Notes: generated by a model not told the origin, from the letters alone. DNA of 64,000 bases from ENR-C20 sp942493145 (GCA_942493145.1 OW818679.1:1736001-1800000); one strand, 5' to 3'; positions 8,564 through 15,962 are shown, counted from the stretch's first letter. Program-made: numbers and translations.

Positions 8564-8926
8564 CTATTAGTATTCCACAGGACAGCAGCCGAAAAGCAAC
8601 TCAAACACTCCTTCCTATGAGAATTCCAGGCGAGGTGTGCAAAATATCGAGTAATGAGCAGTTATTCTGGGAGAAAAGCAATTTTTCAGAGAAAACTGTG
8701 CAAAAATTCAATTAATTCGTAGATATATGGTAAAATTTAACTAAAACTTAAGTATTACCTCAAAATTTGCACACTTTGCTGTAAATATTCCCAGCAGCAG
8801 GATATTCGCAGGGACTGGTTGACAAGTTTCTGTTTATCCTTGAGGTTTACCAATCCCTAAAATGCTGCTTAAACTCAACATTATACTAGTGGTTAGTCTC
8901 AAAATATGCCTTCCTTATATTCATAT

Positions 8927-8974
8927 AAAAACCGCTGAAACATGCTAAAAATAAGCATCTTAAGCGGTTATTTT
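8927..8974. repeat. Hairpin repeat copy 2
   Basis: A near-identical copy of the 8520-8563 hairpin. It differs in the closing arm (TTAAGCGGTTATTTT), which restores full pairing with AACCGCT. The two copies lie 407 nt apart in the same orientation. Confidence 0.6.
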
Positions 8975-9175
8975 GTTGCTTATTGAGTAAAATATATGCC
9001 TTCCTTATTTTGATATGCTGAAATGGCATATTTTTAAAAATCAGGAAGTGATTTGAGGCTGATAAACAGATTCATGCGTTAGCCGTGGTTAAAATCATGA
9101 ATGATATTGACCGATCTTTATAATTGAGTTACCATTATGAGCAAATGCATTTAAAGTAACTACGAGGTGATTAGA

Positions 9176-10429
9176 ATGAATGATAATAGTCAGGGTTGCC
9201 CAAGCTCAGGTTGCGGCTCTTGTTCATCAGAAGGCTGTGGGAGCAGAACCCAGGATTTAACTGCAAAGGCTCATGAACTTAGCTCGATCAAAAGAGTTAT
9301 TGGTATTGTCAGCGGAAAGGGTGGCGTAGGGAAGTCCCTTGTAACATCGATCTTGTCGGTAATGATGCGCAGGAAAGGCTACAAGGTCGGTATTCTGGAT
9401 GCGGATATAACAGGGCCTTCCATACCCAAAGTTTTTGGAATCACGGACAAGGCAAATGGCGGAGAGTTCGGCATCTATCCACAGAAGACACGTAATGATA
9501 TCAGTATAATGTCTGTAAATCTTCTTCTGGAAAAGGACGATTCTCCGGTTATATGGAGGGGACCCGTCATAGCAGGGGTAGTAAAACAATTCTGGTCTGA
9601 TGTCATTTGGGGAGACATTGACTTTTTGTTTCTGGATATGCCTCCGGGAACAGGTGATGTCCCATTGACGGTATATCAGTCCATTCCTCTGGAGGGCATA
9701 ATAATTGTGACTTCACCGCAGGATCTGGTCTCGATGATAGTCAAGAAAGCTTATAATATGGCTAAAACAATGAATATTCCGGTTTTGGGCATAATTGAAA
9801 ATATGAGCTACTTAAAATGCCCTGATTGTGGAACGGAAATCAAGCTTTTTGGTGAAAGTAAAATTGATGCTGTCGCTGAAAAGCTCGGAATAAAAGTACT
9901 TGGCAGGATGCCAATTGATCCTGTAATCGCTGAATTGTGTGACAATGGTAAAATTGAGAAGTTAAATAATGAGTATCTGAAAGATGCAGTTGAATATATT
10001 GAGAATCGGTTTAATTCAAATCAAAAGGAGGTAAAGCCCGTGAAGGTTGCTGTTGCAACTGAAGGAGCCAATGTTTCAGAACATTTTGGCAAGTGCGGGA
10101 ATTTCACTATTTTTGAAATTGATAATTCTGCAGTGAGAAGCAAAACGGTTGTCAGTACGATGGGAAATCAGCACGGATTACTTCCATCATTCCTTGCATC
10201 GCACTATGTAGACACAGTAATAGTGGGGGGAATGGGGGAAGGCGCAAGGAAAGGCCTTTCATCTAATGGAATTGTAATAATATCCGGTGTAAGCGGAAAT
10301 GTTGATGCGGTGATAGATGCTTATATGAATGGAACACTGGAATCATCAGATGCAGGCTGTTCAGGGCATGATCATGGTAATGAACATGGGCATGACCATG
10401 GAGAAGGTGGATGCAGCTGTGGTAATTAA
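9176..10429 (+). CDS. Mrp/NBP35-type ATPase fused to a NifX/NafY-like domain
   Basis: About 417 residues from the ATG at 9176 (the GTG at 9167 is part of the GAGGTGA ribosome site). A Cys-rich N-terminus ('CPSSGCGSCSSEGCGS') precedes a P-loop ATPase of the Mrp/ApbC class with 'GIVSGKGGVGKS' and the dimer-bridging 'CPDCG'. From about residue 285 a dinitrogenase iron-molybdenum cofactor binding-like domain follows ('VAVATEGANVSEHFGKCGNF'). The last 30 residues are His/Cys-rich with HDHG repeats. Mrp proteins carry and transfer Fe-S clusters. The NifX-type domain and His tail suggest cofactor or metal handling, fitting the molybdenum genes further on. Confidence 0.9.
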   Translation: MNDNSQGCPSSGCGSCSSEGCGSRTQDLTAKAHELSSIKRVIGIVSGKGGVGKSLVTSILSVMMRRKGYKVGILDADITGPSIPKVFGITDKANGGEFGIYPQKTRNDISIMSVNLLLEKDDSPVIWRGPVIAGVVKQFWSDVIWGDIDFLFLDMPPGTGDVPLTVYQSIPLEGIIIVTSPQDLVSMIVKKAYNMAKTMNIPVLGIIENMSYLKCPDCGTEIKLFGESKIDAVAEKLGIKVLGRMPIDPVIAELCDNGKIEKLNNEYLKDAVEYIENRFNSNQKEVKPVKVAVATEGANVSEHFGKCGNFTIFEIDNSAVRSKTVVSTMGNQHGLLPSFLASHYVDTVIVGGMGEGARKGLSSNGIVIISGVSGNVDAVIDAYMNGTLESSDAGCSGHDHGNEHGHDHGEGGCSCGN

Positions 10430-10503
10430 TGACTCAACTCTCCCACCCCATTGATCCAGCAGTGTTTCAAGGCGCCAAATGAATAGAAGCTGTAATAGAA
10501 CAA

Positions 10504-10545
10504 AACCCTGTATAGGATTTTTCATTCCGATACAGGGTTATTTTA
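10504..10545. terminator. Bidirectional terminator between converging genes
   Basis: The arms AACCCTGTAT (10504-10513) and ATACAGGGTT (10530-10539) form a 10-bp stem. ATTTTAT follows on the plus strand, and the minus strand also reads into a T-containing tail. It lies between the rightward Mrp gene and the leftward peptide operon and probably ends both. Confidence 0.75.
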
Positions 10546-10566
10546 TCAAGTGACTTTTTCTTAAGT

Positions 10567-10713
10567 TTACGGCAGCTTGTTCAAAACTCCTTCAAGCGCT
10601 TCGCAATCCTTGCAACCGCTATCCGCACCGCCCTTTTTACAAGTTTCAAGGCAGTGGTTTATGGACATTTTCAACAGCTCAATCTCTTTTTCATTAAGGG
10701 AAAGTGTATACAT
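10567..10713 (-). CDS. Small Cys-containing protein (48 aa)
   Basis: A short gene starting at ATG 10713 with AAGGTGG 6 nt upstream. The protein is 48 residues: an N-terminal helix ('LSLNEKEIELLKMSINHC') followed by four cysteines at 21, 25, 34 and 37 (CxxxC and CxxC, with K-rich GG between). The layout suggests a small metal-binding or redox protein. I do not recognise a named family. It lies 70 nt downstream of the thioredoxin-reductase fusion and just before a strong terminator, so it is probably the last gene of the operon. A promoter-like TATTATACT upstream (about 10742-10752) could add expression. Confidence 0.72.
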   Translation of the reverse strand: MYTLSLNEKEIELLKMSINHCLETCKKGGADSGCKDCEALEGVLNKLP

Positions 10714-10783
10714 GCTAAATCCACCTTTCTCAACATACTAATACCAGTATAATATATCCACAAGAAAGGGTGAATAAACAAAA

Positions 10784-12067
10784 TCATTTGCTTGTTACAA
10801 TATACCGCTCTGCCATAATGCCGGCGACAGCCCCGTCGGAAGCTGCCGTTACCACCTGCCTTATCAGCTTTGTCCTGATATCACCGGCAACAAATACACC
10901 GTCCACATTGGTTTTTGTATCCTCCGAGGCTACGATATAACCCCAATCATCCATTTTTACCTGACCCTTGAACATACCTGACATCGGTTCGGTACCTATA
11001 TAGACAAATGCTCCTTCGGTTGGAACTTCTGACATTTCTTTTGTCTTAACGTTTTCTATTATGACACTTGTGAGCGCATGGCCCTGGCCGGTTACTTTCC
11101 TGACTTCGGAGTCCCAGATGACATCTATTTTATCGCTTTTGAAAGCTTCCTCCTGAGCGGTTTTTGAAGCCTGGAAATTATCAAACTGGTGGATTATTGT
11201 GACATGTGAAGCAAACCTCGTCAGGAAAACAGCTTCTTCAACTGCTGAATTACCGCCTCCAACGACGACAACCTTCCTGTCCTGGTACATCGAACCATCA
11301 CAGGTAGCACAGTAGTGCACACCCTTCCCCTTAAACTCGTCCGCCTGTTCGGCAGGAAGGGACCGCGGTTTGGCACCTGATGCGATAATGACGGCTTTGG
11401 CAAAATATTCCGTATCTTCAGTTCTCACATATTTGGTTTCGCCGGCCAGCCTGACTTCTGAAATTTCTTTCAGATCATCGATTCTTGCTCCAAAAGATTT
11501 AGCCTGTTCACGCATATTCTGGATTATCTCTCTGCCCCTGACAACTCCGGGAGTGCCGGGATAGTTGGCAACATGATATGTGGAGGCGGTCTGGCCTCCT
11601 GGAACGCTTTCATCAATAATGATGGTGGACATTTTGGCCCTGGCTGAATAAATTGAAGCAGAAAGCCCGGCAGCGCCGGCACCCAGGATCAGAATGTCGC
11701 AACTGACCTTTTGCATTTCTTCCTTGGGAATAACATCACCAAGGATGTCTTCGATTGCTATTCTGACCTGCGGTTTGTTCATAAACCCGTTCAGCCTCGA
11801 ACCTGTCTCTTTGCCATCATTAAAAAACAGGATGGTAGGACTGCTTGAGACGTTAAGGCTTTTGGCAAATTCTCGGTTCTCCTGACGCAATATTTTTACA
11901 AACTTTATATGGTCTCCATATTTTTCAGCCATTTTTTCATAAATGGGAGCCAACACCTCACATGGGGCGCAATCCTCGGAATAGAAATCCACAATTACAG
12001 GAACCTTACTTTTCAATACTACATTTTCAAATTCATCAGAGTTGATATGCAATATTCTATCATTCAT
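10784..12067 (-). CDS. Thioredoxin-thioredoxin reductase fusion
   Basis: About 427 residues from the ATG at 12067 (an in-frame GTG at 12076 overlaps the ribosome site). Residues 1-110 are a thioredoxin with active site CAPC (C33, C36) in 'VDFYSEDCAPCEVLAP'. Residues 120-427 are a low-Mr thioredoxin reductase with FAD motif 'LGAGAAGLSASIYSARA', redox pair CATC (C253, C256), NADPH motif 'VVGGGNSAVEEAVFL' and C-terminal FAD motif 'GVFVAGDIRTK'. One chain therefore holds both the reductase and its thioredoxin. The thioredoxin is N-terminal, the reverse of the known mycobacterial fusion. It sits in the peptide operon 70 nt after the radical SAM gene, so it may supply reducing equivalents for the methyltransferase or the Cys-rich peptide. 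Confidence 0.93.
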   Translation of the reverse strand: MNDRILHINSDEFENVVLKSKVPVIVDFYSEDCAPCEVLAPIYEKMAEKYGDHIKFVKILRQENREFAKSLNVSSSPTILFFNDGKETGSRLNGFMNKPQVRIAIEDILGDVIPKEEMQKVSCDILILGAGAAGLSASIYSARAKMSTIIIDESVPGGQTASTYHVANYPGTPGVVRGREIIQNMREQAKSFGARIDDLKEISEVRLAGETKYVRTEDTEYFAKAVIIASGAKPRSLPAEQADEFKGKGVHYCATCDGSMYQDRKVVVVGGGNSAVEEAVFLTRFASHVTIIHQFDNFQASKTAQEEAFKSDKIDVIWDSEVRKVTGQGHALTSVIIENVKTKEMSEVPTEGAFVYIGTEPMSGMFKGQVKMDDWGYIVASEDTKTNVDGVFVAGDIRTKLIRQVVTAASDGAVAGIMAERYIVTSK

Positions 12068-12137
12068 TCTACACACGTCCTTTCACAAACATTAATTGCT
12101 CTGCAATTTATCAATATTTCAAAGTAAAACCAAGACT

Positions 12138-14288
12138 TCAGCGTATTTTGATTTTAACGGGAAACCAGGGACACTTTAACCCGATACAATCCTTGTTCTT
12201 CCTGTATTGTTTGCAGATGTACCTTTTTGTTTTCATGTCTTCGAAATAATGGGTAACATTGATAAAAGATTTAATTGAGCTTATAGCCTCGCGCTTGCAG
12301 CACCGGGGGCCGCCATGCCTGCTGATTTCAATCAATGCGTGACCTGTAGCCCTGTTTGCAGCACTGCGTTCCTTCTTCGTCAAAGGTGTTGCTCCTTCAA
12401 TAACTGATACCGCGATACCCGATCCAACAGCAGCACCGCAATTGCCATGAAGACCACAGCTGCCACCTTTGATGTCCTTGCCGCGTTTTATTGCTTCCTT
12501 GATTCTTGAAATGTCCTTTTGCCCTTTTGAGTTTTGCCAGGCTGAAACCAGGATAGCTGGGACTATACTGTGGTATTCTGTGCCGTGCATGTTCAGACCA
12601 GGTAATTCAAATATCGTTTGTGCCAGAGCAACCGGATCCGCCTCATTACTTGCTGCCAGCAGTTGTTCTACTTTACCAAGAATATCCAGGCTGTGGCAGT
12701 TGTCGCAAATATAATGCCCTTTGGGACACCGGATATATGATTCAAATTCCTTGCCACATATTTTGCATTGAAGCTTGTCAGTGGAATTATCGGAATATAT
12801 GAGTTCGGTGCCACATACCATGCAGCCATGAGACTTTTTTTCACTTGCAGTATCGGTTTCCTCACCGGATAAGGCTTTGATATCGTCTATATAATGGTTT
12901 ATTCCAATTTCCAAAAGTTCCTGTACAGGTCTGCAATCAGGCGATAGTATGTCTCCGCCATGACAATTGGCTGCGACCACACCACAGCCTCCACCACAGA
13001 TGACATCATATTTGCAGTCCCTGCAGGCTGGAATTCTTTTTACATCCCGGTTTTTCCAAGTGTCTATTGCTTCCTCATTGATCCTGATTTCCGGCCAGAA
13101 GGTGCCCAGCAGGTATTCTTCACGTCCACAGCTTGCGGTGCAGCCGTATATATTGCCATACAGGTCAAAAACCCATTCGGTCTTGCAGGCAGGGCAGGTG
13201 TCAAAGCTCGCCATATACATCTCCCCGGTATCGGCAATGTGTCGGACTCCTTTAAAATCAGGCCTGTGGAATTTGGCAAGGATGGGGAAGTCCTTGCTCA
13301 GCAGGGCGAATTTTCCCCAAAGCTCCACCTGGGTCATCAGGTGCTGCGGTTTAGCATAGCATTCAAACAGCTCGTAATTCCTTCCGATCTGGGTCTTGAA
13401 AAGCTCCGGCGGAAGGTCCAGCCAGCCTTTTTTATCAAGATATTCTGAAAGATTGACTATATCTTCAATATTCTCGGTATCGACTACAGAACGCAGATTA
13501 ACCGGCATTCCGTTTTCAACAGCAGCCCCGATGCTTGCGATTATCCTGTCGAAGGTGCCTTTCTTGTTGGCGGTGGCTCTTCTGCCGTCATGTATATCCT
13601 TGCTGCCGTCCAATGTGAACTGTATTTCTTTTATACGTACTTTCTTAAGTATGTCCACATATTCCATGAAGTCAAAGCCATTTGTAACTGCAGCCAGCTC
13701 ATAATCATACTGGACACATTTATCAACTATATAGCTGATTATCTCCCTTTGAGCCGGTGAGTTAACCAGCGGCTCTCCTCCGAACAAGGTGATGAAAGGT
13801 TTTGGGGTTTTGAGGGTAGTATGCTTTTTTTGTCCGAAATTACTTTCTGCATAATCAAAAAAAGCATCCACTGTATCCCTGGATATCAGTGATGGTTTGC
13901 ACACGTTCTTATCTGAGTTAACCTGGGTTGATGTGTCCGAACCTCCCTGTACTCCATGTTGGAAACAATATGTGCATGCAAGATTGCAGCCATATGTGGG
14001 GACAAGCATGAGCTGTACCTGGGATTGGGAGATTTCATCATTGAATTCCTGATATGCTTTTTCAATGGCAATGTTCTGATCGTCCTGACTATTGAATGCA
14101 TACCCGCGTTCGAGAAGATATGCAGCGAAATCACCGGGAACAGCTTCACCTTTGCCCAGCTTTTCAAGCAATTGATATTCATTTCCGCCCATCATGTCAA
14201 AGCTTCCGGAAATAGGATTCATTATGGCGTATTCCGGTTCGGGTGTGTTTTTTATTTTAACAATTATATTGTTTTTGGCAGTAAGCAT
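12138..14288 (-). CDS. Radical SAM/SPASM peptide maturase with DUF5714-like C-terminus
   Basis: About 716 residues from the ATG at 14288, behind a perfect AAGGAGGA; longer readings start inside the upstream terminator. The N-terminal 90 residues look like a PqqD-type peptide-recognition domain. The radical SAM core follows, with C101, C105 and C108 in 'GCNLACTYC' and 'FGGEPLVN'. A SPASM domain has many cysteines ('CPACKTEW', 'GCTASCG', 'CRDCKYDVICGGGCG'). The last 220 residues begin with zinc-ribbon-like pairs (CMVCG, CKICG, CPKGHYICDNC) and continue with a helical 'GSCGLHGNCGAAVGSGIA' domain, which I take to be DUF5714-like. SPASM enzymes modify ribosomal peptides, and a Cys-rich 35-residue peptide is encoded 59 nt upstream. 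Confidence 0.9.
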   Translation of the reverse strand: MLTAKNNIIVKIKNTPEPEYAIMNPISGSFDMMGGNEYQLLEKLGKGEAVPGDFAAYLLERGYAFNSQDDQNIAIEKAYQEFNDEISQSQVQLMLVPTYGCNLACTYCFQHGVQGGSDTSTQVNSDKNVCKPSLISRDTVDAFFDYAESNFGQKKHTTLKTPKPFITLFGGEPLVNSPAQREIISYIVDKCVQYDYELAAVTNGFDFMEYVDILKKVRIKEIQFTLDGSKDIHDGRRATANKKGTFDRIIASIGAAVENGMPVNLRSVVDTENIEDIVNLSEYLDKKGWLDLPPELFKTQIGRNYELFECYAKPQHLMTQVELWGKFALLSKDFPILAKFHRPDFKGVRHIADTGEMYMASFDTCPACKTEWVFDLYGNIYGCTASCGREEYLLGTFWPEIRINEEAIDTWKNRDVKRIPACRDCKYDVICGGGCGVVAANCHGGDILSPDCRPVQELLEIGINHYIDDIKALSGEETDTASEKKSHGCMVCGTELIYSDNSTDKLQCKICGKEFESYIRCPKGHYICDNCHSLDILGKVEQLLAASNEADPVALAQTIFELPGLNMHGTEYHSIVPAILVSAWQNSKGQKDISRIKEAIKRGKDIKGGSCGLHGNCGAAVGSGIAVSVIEGATPLTKKERSAANRATGHALIEISRHGGPRCCKREAISSIKSFINVTHYFEDMKTKRYICKQYRKNKDCIGLKCPWFPVKIKIR

Positions 14289-14301
14289 TTTGTCCTCCTT
14301 G

Positions 14302-14340
14302 ATAAAAAATACAGGGGACGGCTTTTGCCGCCGCCCCCCC
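14302..14340 (-). terminator. Terminator-like hairpin between peptide and maturase genes
   Basis: On the minus strand a GC-rich stem (G-run and CGGC at 14340-14327, loop AAAA, then GCCGTCCCC at 14322-14314) is followed by TGTATTTTTTATC. It begins 7 nt after the peptide stop codon and ends just ahead of the maturase ribosome site. Partial termination here would give much more peptide than enzyme, as in many RiPP operons. Confidence 0.75.
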
Positions 14341-14347
14341 ATAAAGC

Positions 14348-14455
14348 TTAATCGTGGCAGCCTGCAACGATTTTTGAGGATTTTGAGCAGCATTGAGCTG
14401 TTGTAAATTTAGTGCAGCAACTTTTTTCAGCTGTCTTTTTGGTTACCTTCTTCAT
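14348..14455 (-). CDS. Cys-rich 35-residue putative RiPP precursor peptide
   Basis: ATG at 14455 follows GGGAGGTG at 6 nt. The product starts MKKVTKKTAEK, has C13-C14 in SCCTKF, C22-C23 in AQCCSK, and ends with IVAGCHD (C33). It has five cysteines in 35 residues, a Lys/Thr-rich front half and no membrane segment. The gene lies between an ArsM-like methyltransferase (41 nt upstream) and a radical SAM/SPASM enzyme (59 nt downstream), with a terminator hairpin directly after it. Short size, strong ribosome site, Cys clustering and position all fit a precursor peptide. I do not recognise it as a named family (SCIFF and Clo7bot-type peptides look different). Alternatively it is a small metal(loid)-binding peptide. 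Confidence 0.75.
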   Translation of the reverse strand: MKKVTKKTAEKSCCTKFTTAQCCSKSSKIVAGCHD

Positions 14456-14496
14456 TATTTCACCTCCCGTCAAAAACCTGATTTTGTCCATTATTG

Positions 14497-15126
14497 CTAT
14501 TTGAAAGCTAAAATTGTAAGACTTATAAAATCATAGCTGTTTTTTATATATTCCCTGCGTTTAAGTATATTAATATTTTTAAAGCCTGCAGCAGCTATAG
14601 TGCTCATATATTCGTTTTCGGTGATTGCACCTCCAAAGCATTGGGCCCAGGCTTCAGGATCATCCCTGACTTCAGGCGGCAAAGGCTTTTTTGTTACGGC
14701 ATCCGAAATCACAAACCTTCCTTCTTCTTTCAATACCCTGTATATTTCACAATAAACCTTGTTTTTATTTTGAGCATGATTGATTGCGCAATTACTCATG
14801 ACACCATTAAAAGAATCATCATTGAAAGGGAGATTCTCAATGTCTCCATGAAGGAAACGGACATTCGATATACCACGTTCATTTGCGTTCCGGCGTGCTG
14901 ATTCAACCATGGATTGCGTAATGTCAAGTCCTGTGGCATTACCCTCGGGGCTTGCCAGGACGGCAGCCTGAATTGTCTCGCTTCCTTTTCCGCAGCCAAG
15001 GTCAAGAATTTGCTCGCCTGAATGAATCTTCAAGTAGTCAAGATTGCTTCCGCAGCTCAAATTGCTGCAACTGGAGCTTTCTTTGGCGTATCGTTCCTGA
15101 ATTTCATTTATTATTTTAACGTCCAT
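14497..15126 (-). CDS. ArsM-like SAM-dependent methyltransferase
   Basis: About 209 residues from ATG 15126, behind GGGAGGAAG. Rossmann methyltransferase with motif I 'LDLGCGKGS' (42-49) and acidic loop 'GLDIT'. The N-terminus has C20 and C25 in 'SSCSNLSCGS'. C113 in 'SNCAINH' and C163 in 'AWAQCFGGAITENEYM' are 50 residues apart, the same spacing and sequence setting as the two core As(III)-binding cysteines of arsenite methyltransferases (C174/C224 in the algal enzyme, from memory). It is shorter than typical ArsM, lacking the C-terminal domain. It could methylate arsenite or a related thiophilic substrate, or thiols of the peptide encoded next. It is first in the operon, under the operator at 15175. 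Confidence 0.88.
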   Translation of the reverse strand: MDVKIINEIQERYAKESSSCSNLSCGSNLDYLKIHSGEQILDLGCGKGSETIQAAVLASPEGNATGLDITQSMVESARRNANERGISNVRFLHGDIENLPFNDDSFNGVMSNCAINHAQNKNKVYCEIYRVLKEEGRFVISDAVTKKPLPPEVRDDPEAWAQCFGGAITENEYMSTIAAAGFKNINILKRREYIKNSYDFISLTILAFK

Positions 15127-15171
15127 ACTACTTCCTCCCAAGATTTTTTACCTGGATTTTCGCCCAAGGAA

Positions 15172-15201
15172 TAAATACCCCCTACGGGTATATATTATCA
15201 T
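15172..15201 (-). promoter_or_regulatory. Operator/promoter of the Cys-peptide operon
   Basis: The palindrome ATACCC-CCTAC-GGGTAT lies at 15175-15191. On the minus strand a weak -35 (ATGATA, 15201-15196) and -10 (TATTTA, 15177-15172) flank it with the same 18-nt geometry as the other three sites. It would control the methyltransferase-peptide-maturase-Trx/TrxR operon. Confidence 0.65.
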
Positions 15202-15263
15202 GAAGATTTTCAATTTGCAACATAGTGAAATGAATTTTTTATAATATTTTTAAAAAACATTTT

Positions 15264-15293
15264 TTGTTATTGAATACCCATGCGGGGTATAAT
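15264..15293 (+). promoter_or_regulatory. Operator/promoter of the glutaredoxin gene
   Basis: TTGTTA (15264-15269) and TATAAT (15288-15293) are 18 nt apart. The palindrome ATACCC-ATGCG-GGGTAT at 15274-15290 fills the spacer and overlaps the -10, so a bound protein would block RNA polymerase. This is the cleanest of the four sites. Confidence 0.75.
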
Positions 15294-15364
15294 ATAATCG
15301 AAGTATAAATGAATAATAAAACAATAATAGTTACTGGCAATTAATTTTTAAGGAGGAAAAAATT

Positions 15365-15595
15365 ATGGCAATTAAAGTATATTCAACACCAACATGTCCC
15401 TGGTGCTCAGTGGCAAAGAATTATCTCTCATCAAAGAATATTCCGTTCGAGGACATTGATGTATCACGCAACAGGGAAGCTGCAATGGAAATGGTTCAGA
15501 AATCCGGACAAAGGGGAGTGCCTGTACTCGATATAAACGGTAAAATCATAGTAGGCTTTGATCAGGCTGCAATTGACGGTTCTATAGAAGGATAA
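15365..15595 (+). CDS. Glutaredoxin-like protein (CPWC)
   Basis: A 76-residue thioredoxin-fold protein with active site CPWC (C11, C14) in 'YSTPTCPWCSVAK', the cis-Pro stretch 'QRGVPVLDINGKIIVGF' and a C-terminal 'FDQAAIDGSI'. These are features of small glutaredoxin/NrdH-like proteins of anaerobes. The ATG follows AAGGAGGAAAAAATT. It is divergent from the Cys-peptide operon and shares its operator type, so it probably reduces a product or enzyme of that system. In known arsenic methylation, glutaredoxins and thioredoxins serve as reductants. Confidence 0.92.
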   Translation: MAIKVYSTPTCPWCSVAKNYLSSKNIPFEDIDVSRNREAAMEMVQKSGQRGVPVLDINGKIIVGFDQAAIDGSIEG

Positions 15596-15675
15596 AGTGT
15601 GAGAATCTCTATAATTTGATATTTACAAAACATGCAAAACCCGTTATTATATAAATAACTTAATAAACTATATTC

Positions 15676-15815
15676 TCCGAGTCATAGAAAGCTAAAGGCA
15701 TATGTTATGTGGCCATGCTTCTGTGACCTGGACGCTGGAGCCGGTTTTGAGGCTGCAGCAGTTCACCAGGTAACATGAGAAATCATGTTGCCTCCTGATG
15801 GAAAGGGGATGCGAA
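15676..15815 (+). ncRNA. Moco riboswitch (molybdenum cofactor)
   Basis: The 3' part reads CACCAGGTAACATGAG-AAATCATGTTGCCTCC-TGATGGAAAGGGG. A hairpin (AACATG/CATGTT with GAGAAAT loop) is followed by GCCTCC and GGAAAGG, matching the conserved 3' half of the Moco RNA as seen upstream of E. coli moaA. The 5' side provides ACCTGG to pair with CCAGGT and internal GCTG/CAGC helices. The hairpin at 15830-15867 is a terminator, so control is probably by early termination. It precedes a full set of molybdopterin genes. The 5' boundary is approximate. Confidence 0.85.
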
Positions 15816-15829
15816 AAAGTAGGCTTAAT

Positions 15830-15867
15830 AAGCTTCTGTGCGCATATCCGTACAGAAGCTTTTTTTA
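15830..15867 (+). terminator. Terminator of the Moco riboswitch
   Basis: The arms AAGCTTCTGT (15830-15839) and ACAGAAGCTT (15852-15861) form a 10-bp stem followed by seven or more T. It lies between the aptamer and mogA, so it is the likely expression platform. Confidence 0.85.
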
Positions 15868-15877
15868 TTTGGTTAAC

Positions 15878-15921
15878 TGAGTGACTGGAAAAGAGTAATT
15901 GAGTGACTGGAAAAGAGTAAT
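15878..15921 (+). repeat. 22-bp perfect tandem duplication in mogA leader
   Basis: A unit beginning TGAGTGACTGGAAAAG is present twice in a row (15878-15899, 15900-15921), between the riboswitch terminator and the mogA ribosome site. It has no evident function. Confidence 0.7.
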
Positions 15922-15962
15922 AAGAACAGAGTTACTAGAAGCGATTGGGGGGAGTAAATCAA

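Larger units (their letters stand above)
8425..9166. repeat. Gene-free 740-nt region bounded by nested inverted repeats
   Basis: No credible gene on either strand. The outer arms CCACGGCTAA (8426-8435) and TTAGCCGTGG (9079-9088) are perfect complements. Just inside, GGCTAACGCATGAA (8469-8482) is the exact complement of 9071-9084. The left side thus holds the right end's sequence split into two partial copies. Inside are two copies of a hairpin (8520-8563 and 8927-8974), two copies of ATATGCCTTCCTTAT (about 8904 and 8995), and several TTTGCACA-like strings. The structure suggests a degraded insertion element or a miniature inverted-repeat element, but no transposase remnant is recognisable. 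Confidence 0.6.

Noticed and set aside
8425..9166. Remnant transposase gene
   Set aside because: I looked on both strands for a transposase-like reading frame and saw only short fragments without known motifs, so only the repeat structure is reported.
14289..14393. N-terminal extension of the radical SAM enzyme
   Set aside because: It overlaps the terminator and the peptide gene in another frame. AAGGAGGA precedes ATG 14288.
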